Origin: Bacteroidota bacterium
GTDB taxonomy: Bacteria; Bacteroidota; Bacteroidia; Chitinophagales; Chitinophagaceae
DNA length: 64,000 nt
Direction: 5' to 3'
Assembly (NCBI GenBank): GCA_016706595.1
Contig: JADJJH010000002.1
Location: 992,001-1,056,000 of the forward strand
The notes under the pieces are model-generated. The model saw only the letters and a list, made by a program, of their open reading frames with translations. It did not search any database and was not told the DNA's origin. The translations under genes and the position numbers were made by a program. Shown one piece after another: positions 25,456-35,200 of this stretch (its first letter is position 1; the number at the start of each line of letters is the position of its first letter).

Positions 25456-27576
25456 ATGGTCATGAAATCAAAACTAATCTTTCTCTCCCTTTTTTTATAC
25501 ACATCGATGGTATTTGCCAAGGAAGGGATGTGGTTGCCCTTTTTGTTAGAAAAAATGAACGAAAAGGATATGCAAAGTATGGGTATGAAAATTACTGCTA
25601 AAGATATTTACGATATCAATAAAGGGAGTTTAAAAGATGCCATAGTTATTTTTGGTGCAGGCTGTACCGGCGAAGTAGTTTCGGATAAAGGTTTGGTAAT
25701 TACCAACCATCATTGTGGATATGGTTCGGTACAATCTATTAGCAGCGTAGCCAACGATTACATGACAAATGGGTTCTTTGCAAAAAATCAAAACGAAGAA
25801 TTGCCTTGTCCGGGTTTAAGTGTAACTTTTATTATCCGCATCGATGATGTGAAAAATCGAGTAATGGAAGGCATAACAGAAAGCATGAACGACAGTGCCA
25901 AAGCTGCCTTAAAATCAAAAAACATTGATGCCTTACAAAAAAAATATAAAGACTCTACCGGTTACGACGCTTTGGTAAAATCATTTTTTTATGAGAATGC
26001 GTATTATTTGTTTATGACTGAAAAGTATACCGATATACGATTGGTAGCTTTTCCACCAAACGGCATTGGTCATTTTGGTGGCGATACCGATAATTGGGCA
26101 TGGCCGCGACATAACGGTGATTTTGGAGTATTTAGAATTTATGCAAATCAAGAGAATAAACCTTCAGCTTTTGCAACTACCAATAAACCTTATATTCCTA
26201 AAAAATCATTTACTATAAATATTGGTGGGGTAAAAGAAAACGATTTTACATGGGTATATGGTTTCCCGGGTACAACAACCGAGTATCTCACAAGTGATGG
26301 CGTTGCTGAGGTAATGAATACGCTTGATCCAATTCGTATTTCGGTTCGAGAAGAACGATTGAACATCATGGATAATCAAATGAAAAGCAGTAAGGAAGTT
26401 TTTATTAAGTACACTGCCAAAAGAGGTAGAATAGCAAACTATTATAAAAAATGGAAGGGTGAACTATTGGGGTTACAAGTAAATGATGCAATTTCAAAAA
26501 AGAAGGCTGAAGAAAAGAAATTTACAGATTGGGTGAATGCCAATAATCAAAGAAAACTAAGCTATGGTAATTTATTGAACGATATGAAAACTACCTATTT
26601 GCAACAAAATAATTTGGTGGTTATGAACGAATATCTCACCGAAGCTATTGGCGCTTGTGAATTGATGAAATCAGCTTCTGCATATAAACCAATGATGAAA
26701 TGGCTTGATACATGCTCAACGTTAGATAGTATGCAAAAATATAAAACTTCATTAATGGCTTATCTTAAGGCTAGCGATATTGAAACCGATCAAAAAATTA
26801 CGCAAAGTTTATTTGCTATCTATGCAAACAAAATTGAACCAAGTGAGTTCACCGATGAGCAGCAAATTCGAAATATGTATAGAGGTTCTATCCTAACATC
26901 AACACAAAAAATAGAAACACTTTTAGCACAAAAAAACAAATCTGATATTCAATTGCTTATCAACAGCGACCCTGCTTATAAGGCCTATAAATATTATGAT
27001 AGTATACAAACCGGCATTACGGCGAAGTTAAAAAAGAGTCAGCTAAAGCTTACTGCCTATTATGAAATTTATATGCGTGCACTTATGGCATTTAATGTCA
27101 ACAAGCCATTTTATCCTGATGCGAATTCTACCTTGCGAGTTACTTATGGTAAAGTTGAAGGGGTAACGCCGGCAGATGGAATAAAGTATTCGTACCTCAC
27201 AACACTTGATGGTGCGGTTGCCAAGCATAATGATCAAGTAGAGGAATTTACTTTGCCTGCGAATTTATTAGCCTTACACAAACAAAAAAATTATGGTCGA
27301 TATAGCATACAGCACAATGGTAAAACAACAGTGCCCTTAGCATTTCTTGCTTCGAATCATACTACAGGTGGTAATTCGGGTAGTCCGGTTTTAAATGCAA
27401 AAGGTGAAATGATAGGTACCAACTTTGATAGAATTTGGGAAGGCACTATGAGTGATATTTTATTTGACCCGAATTTATGTCGAAACATTGTACTCGATGT
27501 TCGTTATACTTTATTCATTATCGAAAAATTTGGCGACGCGAAGTGGATTGTTGATGAAATGAAGTTGGTAAATTAG
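25456..27576 (+). CDS. S46 family dipeptidyl-peptidase, DPP11-like
   Basis: S46 peptidases are exported serine proteases that release dipeptides from the N-terminus of oligopeptides; they occur mainly in Bacteroidota. The 706-residue protein has a signal peptide (KSKLIFLSLFLYTSMVFA), the histidine in VITNHHCGYG (His86), the aspartate region FGGDTDNWAWPRHNGDF, and the serine in TGGNSGSPVLNAKG (Ser641). Eighteen residues after this serine is Arg659 (NFDRIWEG). In Porphyromonas DPP11 an arginine at the same spacing (Ser655/Arg673) gives Asp/Glu preference, while DPP7 has glycine there, so acidic specificity is inferred. The start is ATG at 25456, or ATG at 25462 two codons on. A family B element begins at its stop codon. 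Confidence 0.93.
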   Translation: MVMKSKLIFLSLFLYTSMVFAKEGMWLPFLLEKMNEKDMQSMGMKITAKDIYDINKGSLKDAIVIFGAGCTGEVVSDKGLVITNHHCGYGSVQSISSVANDYMTNGFFAKNQNEELPCPGLSVTFIIRIDDVKNRVMEGITESMNDSAKAALKSKNIDALQKKYKDSTGYDALVKSFFYENAYYLFMTEKYTDIRLVAFPPNGIGHFGGDTDNWAWPRHNGDFGVFRIYANQENKPSAFATTNKPYIPKKSFTINIGGVKENDFTWVYGFPGTTTEYLTSDGVAEVMNTLDPIRISVREERLNIMDNQMKSSKEVFIKYTAKRGRIANYYKKWKGELLGLQVNDAISKKKAEEKKFTDWVNANNQRKLSYGNLLNDMKTTYLQQNNLVVMNEYLTEAIGACELMKSASAYKPMMKWLDTCSTLDSMQKYKTSLMAYLKASDIETDQKITQSLFAIYANKIEPSEFTDEQQIRNMYRGSILTSTQKIETLLAQKNKSDIQLLINSDPAYKAYKYYDSIQTGITAKLKKSQLKLTAYYEIYMRALMAFNVNKPFYPDANSTLRVTYGKVEGVTPADGIKYSYLTTLDGAVAKHNDQVEEFTLPANLLALHKQKNYGRYSIQHNGKTTVPLAFLASNHTTGGNSGSPVLNAKGEMIGTNFDRIWEGTMSDILFDPNLCRNIVLDVRYTLFIIEKFGDAKWIVDEMKLVN

Positions 27577-27696
27577 AGTTTGTATAGAATGCCCGATTTC
27601 GTCGTTAAGCTCAACTAGAAATCCAGTCATTTCTTAGTAAACTCCTGTATTTATAGTCTTTGCTTGCCTTGAACTCGAACATTCTATACAAACTCT
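27575..27696 (+). repeat. Family B structured intergenic element, copy 1
   Basis: A perfect 17-bp inverted repeat bounds it: AGAGTTTGTATAGAATG (27575-27591) and CATTCTATACAAACTCT (27680-27696). Inside is a small hairpin GAAAT-CCAGTC-ATTTC and conserved blocks GCCCGATTTC, GTTAAGCT, AGTAAACTCC and CTTGCCTTGAACTCGAAC. The left arm starts at the second base of the TAG stop codon of the S46 peptidase gene. Copy 2 is at 63265-63388. Confidence 0.85.
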
Positions 27697-27835
27697 GTAG
27701 TATAGACTATCACAATTTTGACTCGGGAACAATGCACGCTTTGGGGATTAAGCTCTAGATGAAATTGAACCCATATTCCGCATTAGAAATGCATCATCGA
27801 TATAAGAATTTTTAAAAACCATGTGGAAGAAAGTT

Positions 27836-28108
27836 TAAAAAAAATTTTGAAAGGGGAAAACCCCCCCCCACACAAGGGGTTCCCCGGGGGGGACCCCGCC
27901 GGGGGCGGGGGGGGGAAAACCCGGGGGCCCCCCCCGGGGGTTCTTTTTTGGGGGTGGGGGTTGGGGGGGGGGGGGGGGGGGTGGGGGGGGGGGGGGGGGG
28001 CGGATGGGAAAGGCTTTGGAACGAAAAGCCGGCCCCGGGGGCCCCCCGGGGAGAAAAAATTTTGGTGTGTTGGGTTTGGTTTTTGAACTTGTATTGCGGG
28101 GCACGCCC
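27836..28108 (-). repeat. G/C-homopolymer stretch, probably a damaged family C element
   Basis: From about 27836 to 28060 the sequence is dominated by runs of G or C up to about 20 bases long, quite unlike the AT-rich surroundings and unlike natural coding or repeat DNA. It looks like low-quality base calls. The right edge is still readable: on the minus strand GGGCGTGCCCCG (28108-28097) and AATACAAGTTCAA (28095-28083) match the start of family C copy 2 (52189 and 52212), and further in there is CCCCGGGGCCGGCTTTTC, comparable to its CGGGGCCGGGCTATCC. The reading frames through this stretch are not credible. 27697-27835 shows nothing recognisable. Confidence 0.6.
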
Positions 28109-28138
28109 AAATAATATTATCTTTTTATAGAACCACGC

Positions 28139-31100
28139 CTAGGGATGTACCGAATAAACGAAATTATTGATATTAATTTCCATCGTCGGGTTATCTAATA
28201 AATCAACATTACCATCTCCATTGATATCAGTGGCAAAATAACCGTACTGGAAACTCTCAATATCCATCTCTATCAAAGCCTTATCTAGCAAATCTATATT
28301 TTCGTCGTAATTAAAATCGCCTGCAAACAAGGCCCAAACACCGCTTTCAACTTCTTTTACATTACTTCCATATGCACTACTTGCTTGTACTGTAAAATTG
28401 TAATTTGTTGGTATTGAACTAATATAAACCGGCAGGCTACTCCAAGTTTGAATAGCATTTCTATGTTTCAATACTAAATAATACCAGCCGTTTATATTCG
28501 TGAATCTAAAGCTTGCCGTACCATTTGTATTTACAATTGCTTTGGCTTCTGTTATAAAATTGTAAGTATTGGTGTCGTGTAATTCAACAACTAAAGTGTC
28601 GGTTTGGGTAGGACAAGCAACTAATCCTTGATTTAATAAAACAGGGGCCATTTGTGAGTTGCCAACATAGTAACCTTCAATAAATACATTCAAATGTAGA
28701 AATGAATAATTGTCGTTGGTGCCATTGCCTGTTATCGAAAAATCGTAATTAAATTCGTCGCAATCATCATTGCTAATACTTACCATTGCATTTTTTATAC
28801 CAAGACTTGTTGGTTTAAATTTGATACTCATGGTATTGCTTTGATTGGGTAAAATAACTAAGCTATTGCTTGTATTTAATTGATAAGAAGCCGAATCTGT
28901 TCCACTGATATGAAGACTGCTAATAAGTAAATTGCTAATGCCATTATTTTCAATGATGAAATCATGTTGTAAGCTATCTCCAATTTTTACGTCTCCAAAA
29001 TGAGTGCCGTCTTCAAAATTATTTGCAGGCATCATATCTCCATCCAATATCGTGTGGCAATTTGAAACGATATTGATTTCAATAGGTGAATCATCGGCAT
29101 TTCCGTTACAATTCTCATCAATACTATTACAATTTATTTCAAATGCTCCAGGATGAATAGCAGGATTACTATCGTTGCAATCGCCGTTATTTAAAACATA
29201 ATTTGCCGGTGCTACACCACAAGTTGTAATATGTACCAAGTTCTTCCCATAATTGTCGCCATCCAAATCTTCGAAATAAGTTGGGGCATACACTTGAGAA
29301 GTAATGTTGGCATTATAAATCCATTCTTCACTACAACTTATTTTGCCACTGTCTCTTATTTTAATTGAATAAAATCCTGGTGCTAGTCCACTAAAAGTAT
29401 TGCTTAATTGATAGTTGCCATTATTGATTGAATATTCAATGGCACCTTGACACATGGCGCAATTTGCATAAATACTGAGTGAGCCATCATTATATAAATT
29501 GCAAGAAGTTGGATTTGTGCTTACACTATCGATGGTAAGTAAGCAAGTTGGGTCATACACACACATCGTAAAAGTTCCGCCATCATCTGTATTATAATTA
29601 TACACTCTGAGGTAAAGTGTTTGTCCGGCTAAGGCAATATTATTTACACTATAGCTGCTTTGTAATTGAGCGCAAGCTACTTGTGTTAAACTGCCACAGC
29701 TTCCAGAGTATACCGCAAATTGAGCATTCATGCCGCTTCCATTGACACGTTCGATGGTTGCGAGACCAGAATTAGGCATAGTAAACGTAAACCAAATATC
29801 GCCACCACTATAAAAACCGCAAGTGGGATTTGGGGCAATACTGGTTGCTTCAGAGGTGCAACCTATATTGTTATAGGTGGCCAAACTACAGTTTAAATTT
29901 ACGGTGATTGGAATGGCATTTGCGCAAAAATCATTTTCAGGAGTATTGGGTTCCCAAGCACAAATACCAAAACTGCCACCTTCGGTAGCCGAATTATAAT
30001 CCCACACTCGAATGTATAAAGTTTGACCGACAAGTGAATGGTCATGAAAATTAATGAAGCTTTTAAGTTGTGCGCATTTAAGTTGTGTCATGGCACCGCA
30101 TGTTCCGGTATACACGGCAAATTGAGCATTCATGCCGGTATAGTTTTCGCGTTCAATAATGAGGTGACCGGATGCCGGCATCACAAGGGTAAACCAAACA
30201 TCTCCGCCTTGATAAAATCCACAGGTTGGGGCAGGTGAAACAGAACTTGCTTCGGCGGTGCATCCAATATTTGAATAGGTGGTAAAATTGCAACTGCTGC
30301 CTACTGTAAGAGGAGTGGCATAAGCACAAGAATCATTTTCGGGTATATTAGGTTCCCAAGCACATAAATTAAATGTGCCACCATCAAAAGCATCATTAAA
30401 ATCCCAAACTCTGATATATAAATTCACTCCGCCCATATTATGATTATGAAGATTGAAATCAGTATTCGCACCAATACAAGCTATTTCGGTAAAAGCACCA
30501 CATGAGCCGGTGTAAATAGCTATTCTAGTTGAAATATTGCTAACGTTTTGATTGCCGATAACTAGATGACCAGATGAAGGGACTTGCAAAGTAAACCACA
30601 CATCGCCGCCTTGATAGGCACCACAACTTGGATTTGGTGCAATAGTTGTTGATTCGGAAGTGCAGCCCAAATTATTATGGGTTGAATAGTTGCAAGTTGA
30701 TCCAACTGTAAGTGGTATGGCAAACTGACAAGAATCATTTTCGGGTGTGTTAGGTTCCCAAGCACAAAGCTTAAAAATACCGCCACCGAATTCGTTGCCA
30801 AAATTCCATACTCTGATAAAAAGTGTTTGTCCTTGCATGGTATGATCATGAATATTGAAATAGGCATTGGGGCCCATACAAGCAATTTCGTTCATCGCAC
30901 CGCAAGTACCAGTATACACTGTAGACCTTACATTGATATTACTCACATTTAAATTTTGCAGGGTAAGATGACCTGAGCTGGGAATTACTACTGTAAACCA
31001 AACATCGCCACCTTGAAAAGCACCACAACTTGGTGTAGGTGAAACTGATGAAGATTCAGCTGTACATCCATAATTCGTAAATGTTGAATAGCTGCATGTG

Positions 31101-32020
31101 CTTCCAACCGTTAAAGGAATTGCATAGGCACAGGTATCATTTTCGGGTGTATTGGGTTCCCAAACACATAATTGAAAATTGCCTCCTTTAAATGGGTTGG
31201 TAAAGTCCCAAACCCTTAGATAAAGGGTTTGTCCGGCCATGGCATGATTGTGAATATTAAAAACATCATTCGGTCCTCTACAGTCTATTTCAGTGAGGGC
31301 GCCACATGTTCCAGTGTATATTGCAAGTCGAGAATTGATTCCACCACTTACATTTTGATTTTGAATACTAATATGTCCTGATGGAGGAATCGTTGTGGTA
31401 AACCAGATATCACCACCTTGATAGCCACCACAACTGGGAACACTTATTGTGCCGGTATCGGCTGTGCAATTTGTATTGCTATAATTAGTATAATTACAAA
31501 TTGTATCGGTCGCTATATTGATTGCATTAGCACAATAATCATTTACCGGTGGTGTTATATCAGATGCACAAATACTAAAGGTTCCTGCCACTGAACTAGC
31601 ATATCGCCATACTCGAATGTACAAAGTTTGTCCGGCCATAGCACTCGAATTGATATTGTAATAATTGTAATTATGGTTGCATTCAATTTCGGTGAGCGTT
31701 CCACAAGTACCTGTATAGATTGCCCAATCGAGAGACATAGATGTTACTTGCAAAACTGTAATTTGTATATGACCAGAGAGCGGTACGGTTACCTGAAACC
31801 AAAGGTCGGTAAGGGTTACCCCTCCACAACTTGTATTGGGTAATCCACTATTAGTAGCGCCGGCTGTACTGTAGTTTGCCGGCATACAAGTTGCATTAAC
31901 CGGAATTGAAATTGCGTTGCTACAATTGTCGCCGACAACTGGTGTTTGAGCATACAGTATGGTTGGGAAAGCAAAAAATATATAAATAATTGCTTTTATA
32001 TAAAATGTATAGACTTTCAT
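28139..32020 (-). CDS. Secreted six-repeat protein with MopE-like, choice-of-anchor D and dockerin-like modules
   Basis: The 1293-residue protein has a signal peptide (IIYIFFAFPTILYAQ). Six tandem domains of about 130 residues follow (roughly residues 30-830), each with an NDxCxxAI start, GGDVWFT, YTGTCGAxTEI, GQTLYIRVW and CAWEPNTPE; repeats 3-6 are very alike. Then come an SprB-like unit, a MopE-type metal-binding motif (DLDGDNYG, GDCNDSNPAIHPGA, DENCNGNADD), a choice-of-anchor D (HYDIN-like) domain, and a C-terminal module of about 185 residues ending in two EF-hand-like dockerin repeats (FNYDENIDLLD and INGDGNVDLLD). The same module is internal in the protein at 47694. The start is ATG at 32020; a TTG at 32080 lies upstream of the promoter element and is rejected. 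Ligand unknown. Confidence 0.85.
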   Translation of the reverse strand: MKVYTFYIKAIIYIFFAFPTILYAQTPVVGDNCSNAISIPVNATCMPANYSTAGATNSGLPNTSCGGVTLTDLWFQVTVPLSGHIQITVLQVTSMSLDWAIYTGTCGTLTEIECNHNYNYYNINSSAMAGQTLYIRVWRYASSVAGTFSICASDITPPVNDYCANAINIATDTICNYTNYSNTNCTADTGTISVPSCGGYQGGDIWFTTTIPPSGHISIQNQNVSGGINSRLAIYTGTCGALTEIDCRGPNDVFNIHNHAMAGQTLYLRVWDFTNPFKGGNFQLCVWEPNTPENDTCAYAIPLTVGSTCSYSTFTNYGCTAESSSVSPTPSCGAFQGGDVWFTVVIPSSGHLTLQNLNVSNINVRSTVYTGTCGAMNEIACMGPNAYFNIHDHTMQGQTLFIRVWNFGNEFGGGIFKLCAWEPNTPENDSCQFAIPLTVGSTCNYSTHNNLGCTSESTTIAPNPSCGAYQGGDVWFTLQVPSSGHLVIGNQNVSNISTRIAIYTGSCGAFTEIACIGANTDFNLHNHNMGGVNLYIRVWDFNDAFDGGTFNLCAWEPNIPENDSCAYATPLTVGSSCNFTTYSNIGCTAEASSVSPAPTCGFYQGGDVWFTLVMPASGHLIIERENYTGMNAQFAVYTGTCGAMTQLKCAQLKSFINFHDHSLVGQTLYIRVWDYNSATEGGSFGICAWEPNTPENDFCANAIPITVNLNCSLATYNNIGCTSEATSIAPNPTCGFYSGGDIWFTFTMPNSGLATIERVNGSGMNAQFAVYSGSCGSLTQVACAQLQSSYSVNNIALAGQTLYLRVYNYNTDDGGTFTMCVYDPTCLLTIDSVSTNPTSCNLYNDGSLSIYANCAMCQGAIEYSINNGNYQLSNTFSGLAPGFYSIKIRDSGKISCSEEWIYNANITSQVYAPTYFEDLDGDNYGKNLVHITTCGVAPANYVLNNGDCNDSNPAIHPGAFEINCNSIDENCNGNADDSPIEINIVSNCHTILDGDMMPANNFEDGTHFGDVKIGDSLQHDFIIENNGISNLLISSLHISGTDSASYQLNTSNSLVILPNQSNTMSIKFKPTSLGIKNAMVSISNDDCDEFNYDFSITGNGTNDNYSFLHLNVFIEGYYVGNSQMAPVLLNQGLVACPTQTDTLVVELHDTNTYNFITEAKAIVNTNGTASFRFTNINGWYYLVLKHRNAIQTWSSLPVYISSIPTNYNFTVQASSAYGSNVKEVESGVWALFAGDFNYDENIDLLDKALIEMDIESFQYGYFATDINGDGNVDLLDNPTMEININNFVYSVHP

Positions 32021-32069
32021 ATGCTTTATTTTTTGGTTAAATTGATTGACAGGAATGAACACCTTCAAA

Positions 32070-32077
32070 CAAAAGTA
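32070..32077 (-). promoter_or_regulatory. TAnnTTTG -7 element of the six-repeat protein gene
   Basis: TACTTTTG on the minus strand is an exact consensus match, 50 bases before the ATG at 32020. It rules out the TTG at 32080 as the start. Confidence 0.6.
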
Positions 32078-32253
32078 CAAAAATTAAGAAAAGTTATGTA
32101 GGTAAAATGAATGGGTATAAATCCCTTATTTACTCTTTCTTCTCTATTAAAATAATAAGGCTTTATGATATTTTTGTTGAGATAGTCGTTTAAAAAGTCG
32201 CGCTATCGCTTATCTTTAGCCCAAAGAAAAACTGCGCACACCCCACAATTGTA

Positions 32254-35200
32254 TTGAAAAAATTATTCAAAATATTTGGATCGTTACTCTTGGTAATTTT
32301 ATTACTCATGACTGCCGCTGTATGGTTACTTTCAACAGAAAAATATCAAAACTTAATTGCCGGTAAAGGCGCAACATATTTATCTGATAAATTGAAAACA
32401 CGTGTCGCAATTCAGTATGTTAGATTCGAGTTTTTTAATCATGTAAATCTTGAAGGTGTTTATGTAGAAGATCAACAAAAGGATACACTTGCCTATGTAG
32501 GGAAGCTTCAATTAAACTGTACCGATTTATTACTTAGTTATTGGAAAGGCTCGGCACCGGTGTTAAGAAATATTGGCATCGAAAATGCAAAAGTGAATTT
32601 AACTCGAAATAAAGATTCAATTTGGAATTATGATTTCATAAGTAAGATTTTACAAGGAGATAGTAAGGATACTTCAACAAAAACTTCGCCTAGTTCAACA
32701 ACCAAGGCAAGCGGTCCTATCATCATCTTGCATAAACTAAATCTTCAAAATGTTAGATTTAATATGGATGATGGCTGGCGTGGAGAAGATATTGATTTTA
32801 AGGTTAAAGATTTAGTACTTGAAACTAATGTACTCGATGTAAAATCAAAAAATATTCTACTAAAAAATTTATTGATTGACGAAGCTTCCATTTTTGTAAA
32901 GCAGTATGACGGCAATAAACCTGAAGATTTAAGTCCGGATGATTCAAGCACTTGGGGAACACCATTTAATCCCGATCATTTTAAAATAAGCATCGATAAA
33001 TTCGAGCTCAATCATTCAAATTTTGTTTATCTGAAAAACAATCAGGTTTCTCAAGCCGGTGAGTTTGATGAAAAGAATATTGTAGTTCGTGATATCAATC
33101 TGCACCTAAAACAAACTAAAGTGATTGACGATACTTTGTTTTCGCATATTGATAAGTTACAAGCTATCGAAAGATGTGGCTTAATGATTCGTTCGGCAAC
33201 AGCGGATGTAAAACTTTCACAAGTGCAGGCGATGCTAAGTAAATTACATTTGGTAACTGCAAATTCTGAAGTGCAGAATTATTATGAAATGAATTATAAA
33301 ACCTTTCACGACTTTAACGATTATATCAATAAAGTAAGCATGAAAGCAAAGCTTGTGAAAAGTCGTGTTTCATCGCTTGATATAGCCTATTTCGCAAAGC
33401 AGTTAAATGAATATCCGATTTCAGTTTTTGCTGAAGGTGAAGTTGAAGGATTGGTTGGAAATTTACAAGCGAAGAATATGAATATTTCTACCAAGCAATC
33501 ATCTTTTCGTGGCGATGCAGTGGTAAAAGGTTTGCCAGATGTAAATCAGACTTTATTTATAGTTAAAAATATTCAGTTACATACGAGTGGTGCGGATCTG
33601 AATCATTTAATTCCACAAACTAAGAATGATAATATTGCATGGAGTGATCTCGAAACCATTCAGTATAGTGGCGATTATAGTGGGAAAGTAGATAGCTTTA
33701 ATACCAAAGGAAGTTTGTATACAAGTTTAGGTAATGCTGTGCTTGATTTGAATATGAATTTTAAAAATGAACTTACAGCTTACAAGGGTTCGGTTGAAAC
33801 CATGAATTTTAATATTGGTAAATTATTGAAACAAAATAGGTTTGGGGAGATGAGCATGAAGGGTGACATTAATGGGAGTGGATTTGATTTAGATGATTTG
33901 AATATGAAGGTGAATGCGGTGGTTTCGAAAATTGAAGCAGAAGGAAGTACTTATAATGATGTAACCATTAATGGCTTAATAGAGAATAAAAAATTTGATG
34001 GCATTTTTGTTTCGAAGGATCCGGGGTTAACCATGAACTTCAACGGCAAATTGGATATCAGTGGCGATAAGCCCATCTTTAAATTCAACTCTAGATTTAT
34101 AAGTATCGATCTGCAAAAATTAGGTGTAACAAAGAAGCCAATGATAGTTTCAGGCACCACAAATTTAGATTTTACAGGTTCTACAGTTGATGATTTTACA
34201 GGCACGGCTTCATTTAAAAAAATGGAAATCGTGAGCAATGGAAAACCTATTTTTCTTGAAGAGGTTTTGCTTGAATCTTATCGTGAACAATCTGTAAAAA
34301 CACTGAAATTAAGTAGTTCGGTTGCTGATGCTGAATTGAAAGGTAATTTTAATATTTCGGGGTTGGGAAATGCTATTCGAGTTTACCTATCGCATTATAT
34401 GCCTCAGTATATTAGTTTACCGCTGAAATTTACCAATGAAGAATTTGCTTACAAGGTTTCAATAAAAGATTGCGATACCCTTTTAAAAACTTTTTTGCCG
34501 GAGTTTGCCGGTATTTCAGGAACTTATATTTCGGGGAATTTAAATACCCAAAAGCAATTATTTTCTTTAGATGTGAATGTACCTAGTTTTGGGTTTCGTG
34601 AATTTTCATTAAAAGATATTGTGGTGGTTGGTGCCGGTGATTTTACACAATTTGATATGAATGCAGTGGCCGGCAATTTGCTTTATAACGATCTGGTTGT
34701 TATACCATCATTTCAAATTAATGCTTTAATGGCAAATGACACCGCATCGATGTCAATCATTACACAAAGTATGAATGAGGTTTTAGGTGATGCTGAAATG
34801 AATTTGAAAGGCACGGCATCCAATAGCAATTTATATGTCAGTGTGTTGCCTTCGAACATCTCAATAAAAGATGATAATTGGCAGATCCATAGTAATGAAG
34901 ATTTGATATTTGGGAATCAAATAAAAATTCCTGGATTGGCCATTGAAAGCGGAGCGCAAAAAATAAATGTTCGATCTGATGAACAAGTTGATGAAAGTTT
35001 ACTGGTGAGCATTCAGGAACTTGAACTTCATGGCTTATCTGATTATTTAAATTTAACGGAGCCTTCCATATATGGCCGATTAGGGGGCGAAATTCGAATT
35101 GATAAATTTTACAGTGAGCCTATATTTCATGCAAACCTAATTTCAAGTAATGAAATTCGTTTTGATAAGGATACATTAGGCGTTTTAGATGCTGATTTCA

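Noticed and set aside
27575..27696. Family B as a MITE (miniature transposable element)
   Set aside because: Terminal inverted repeats fit, but I see no target-site duplication, and compensated arm changes at stop codons favour a structured 3' end; left open rather than claimed.
27823..28130. Overlapping open frames on both strands in the G/C-rich block
   Set aside because: They encode Gly/Pro runs from homopolymers and lie in sequence that is probably artefactual.
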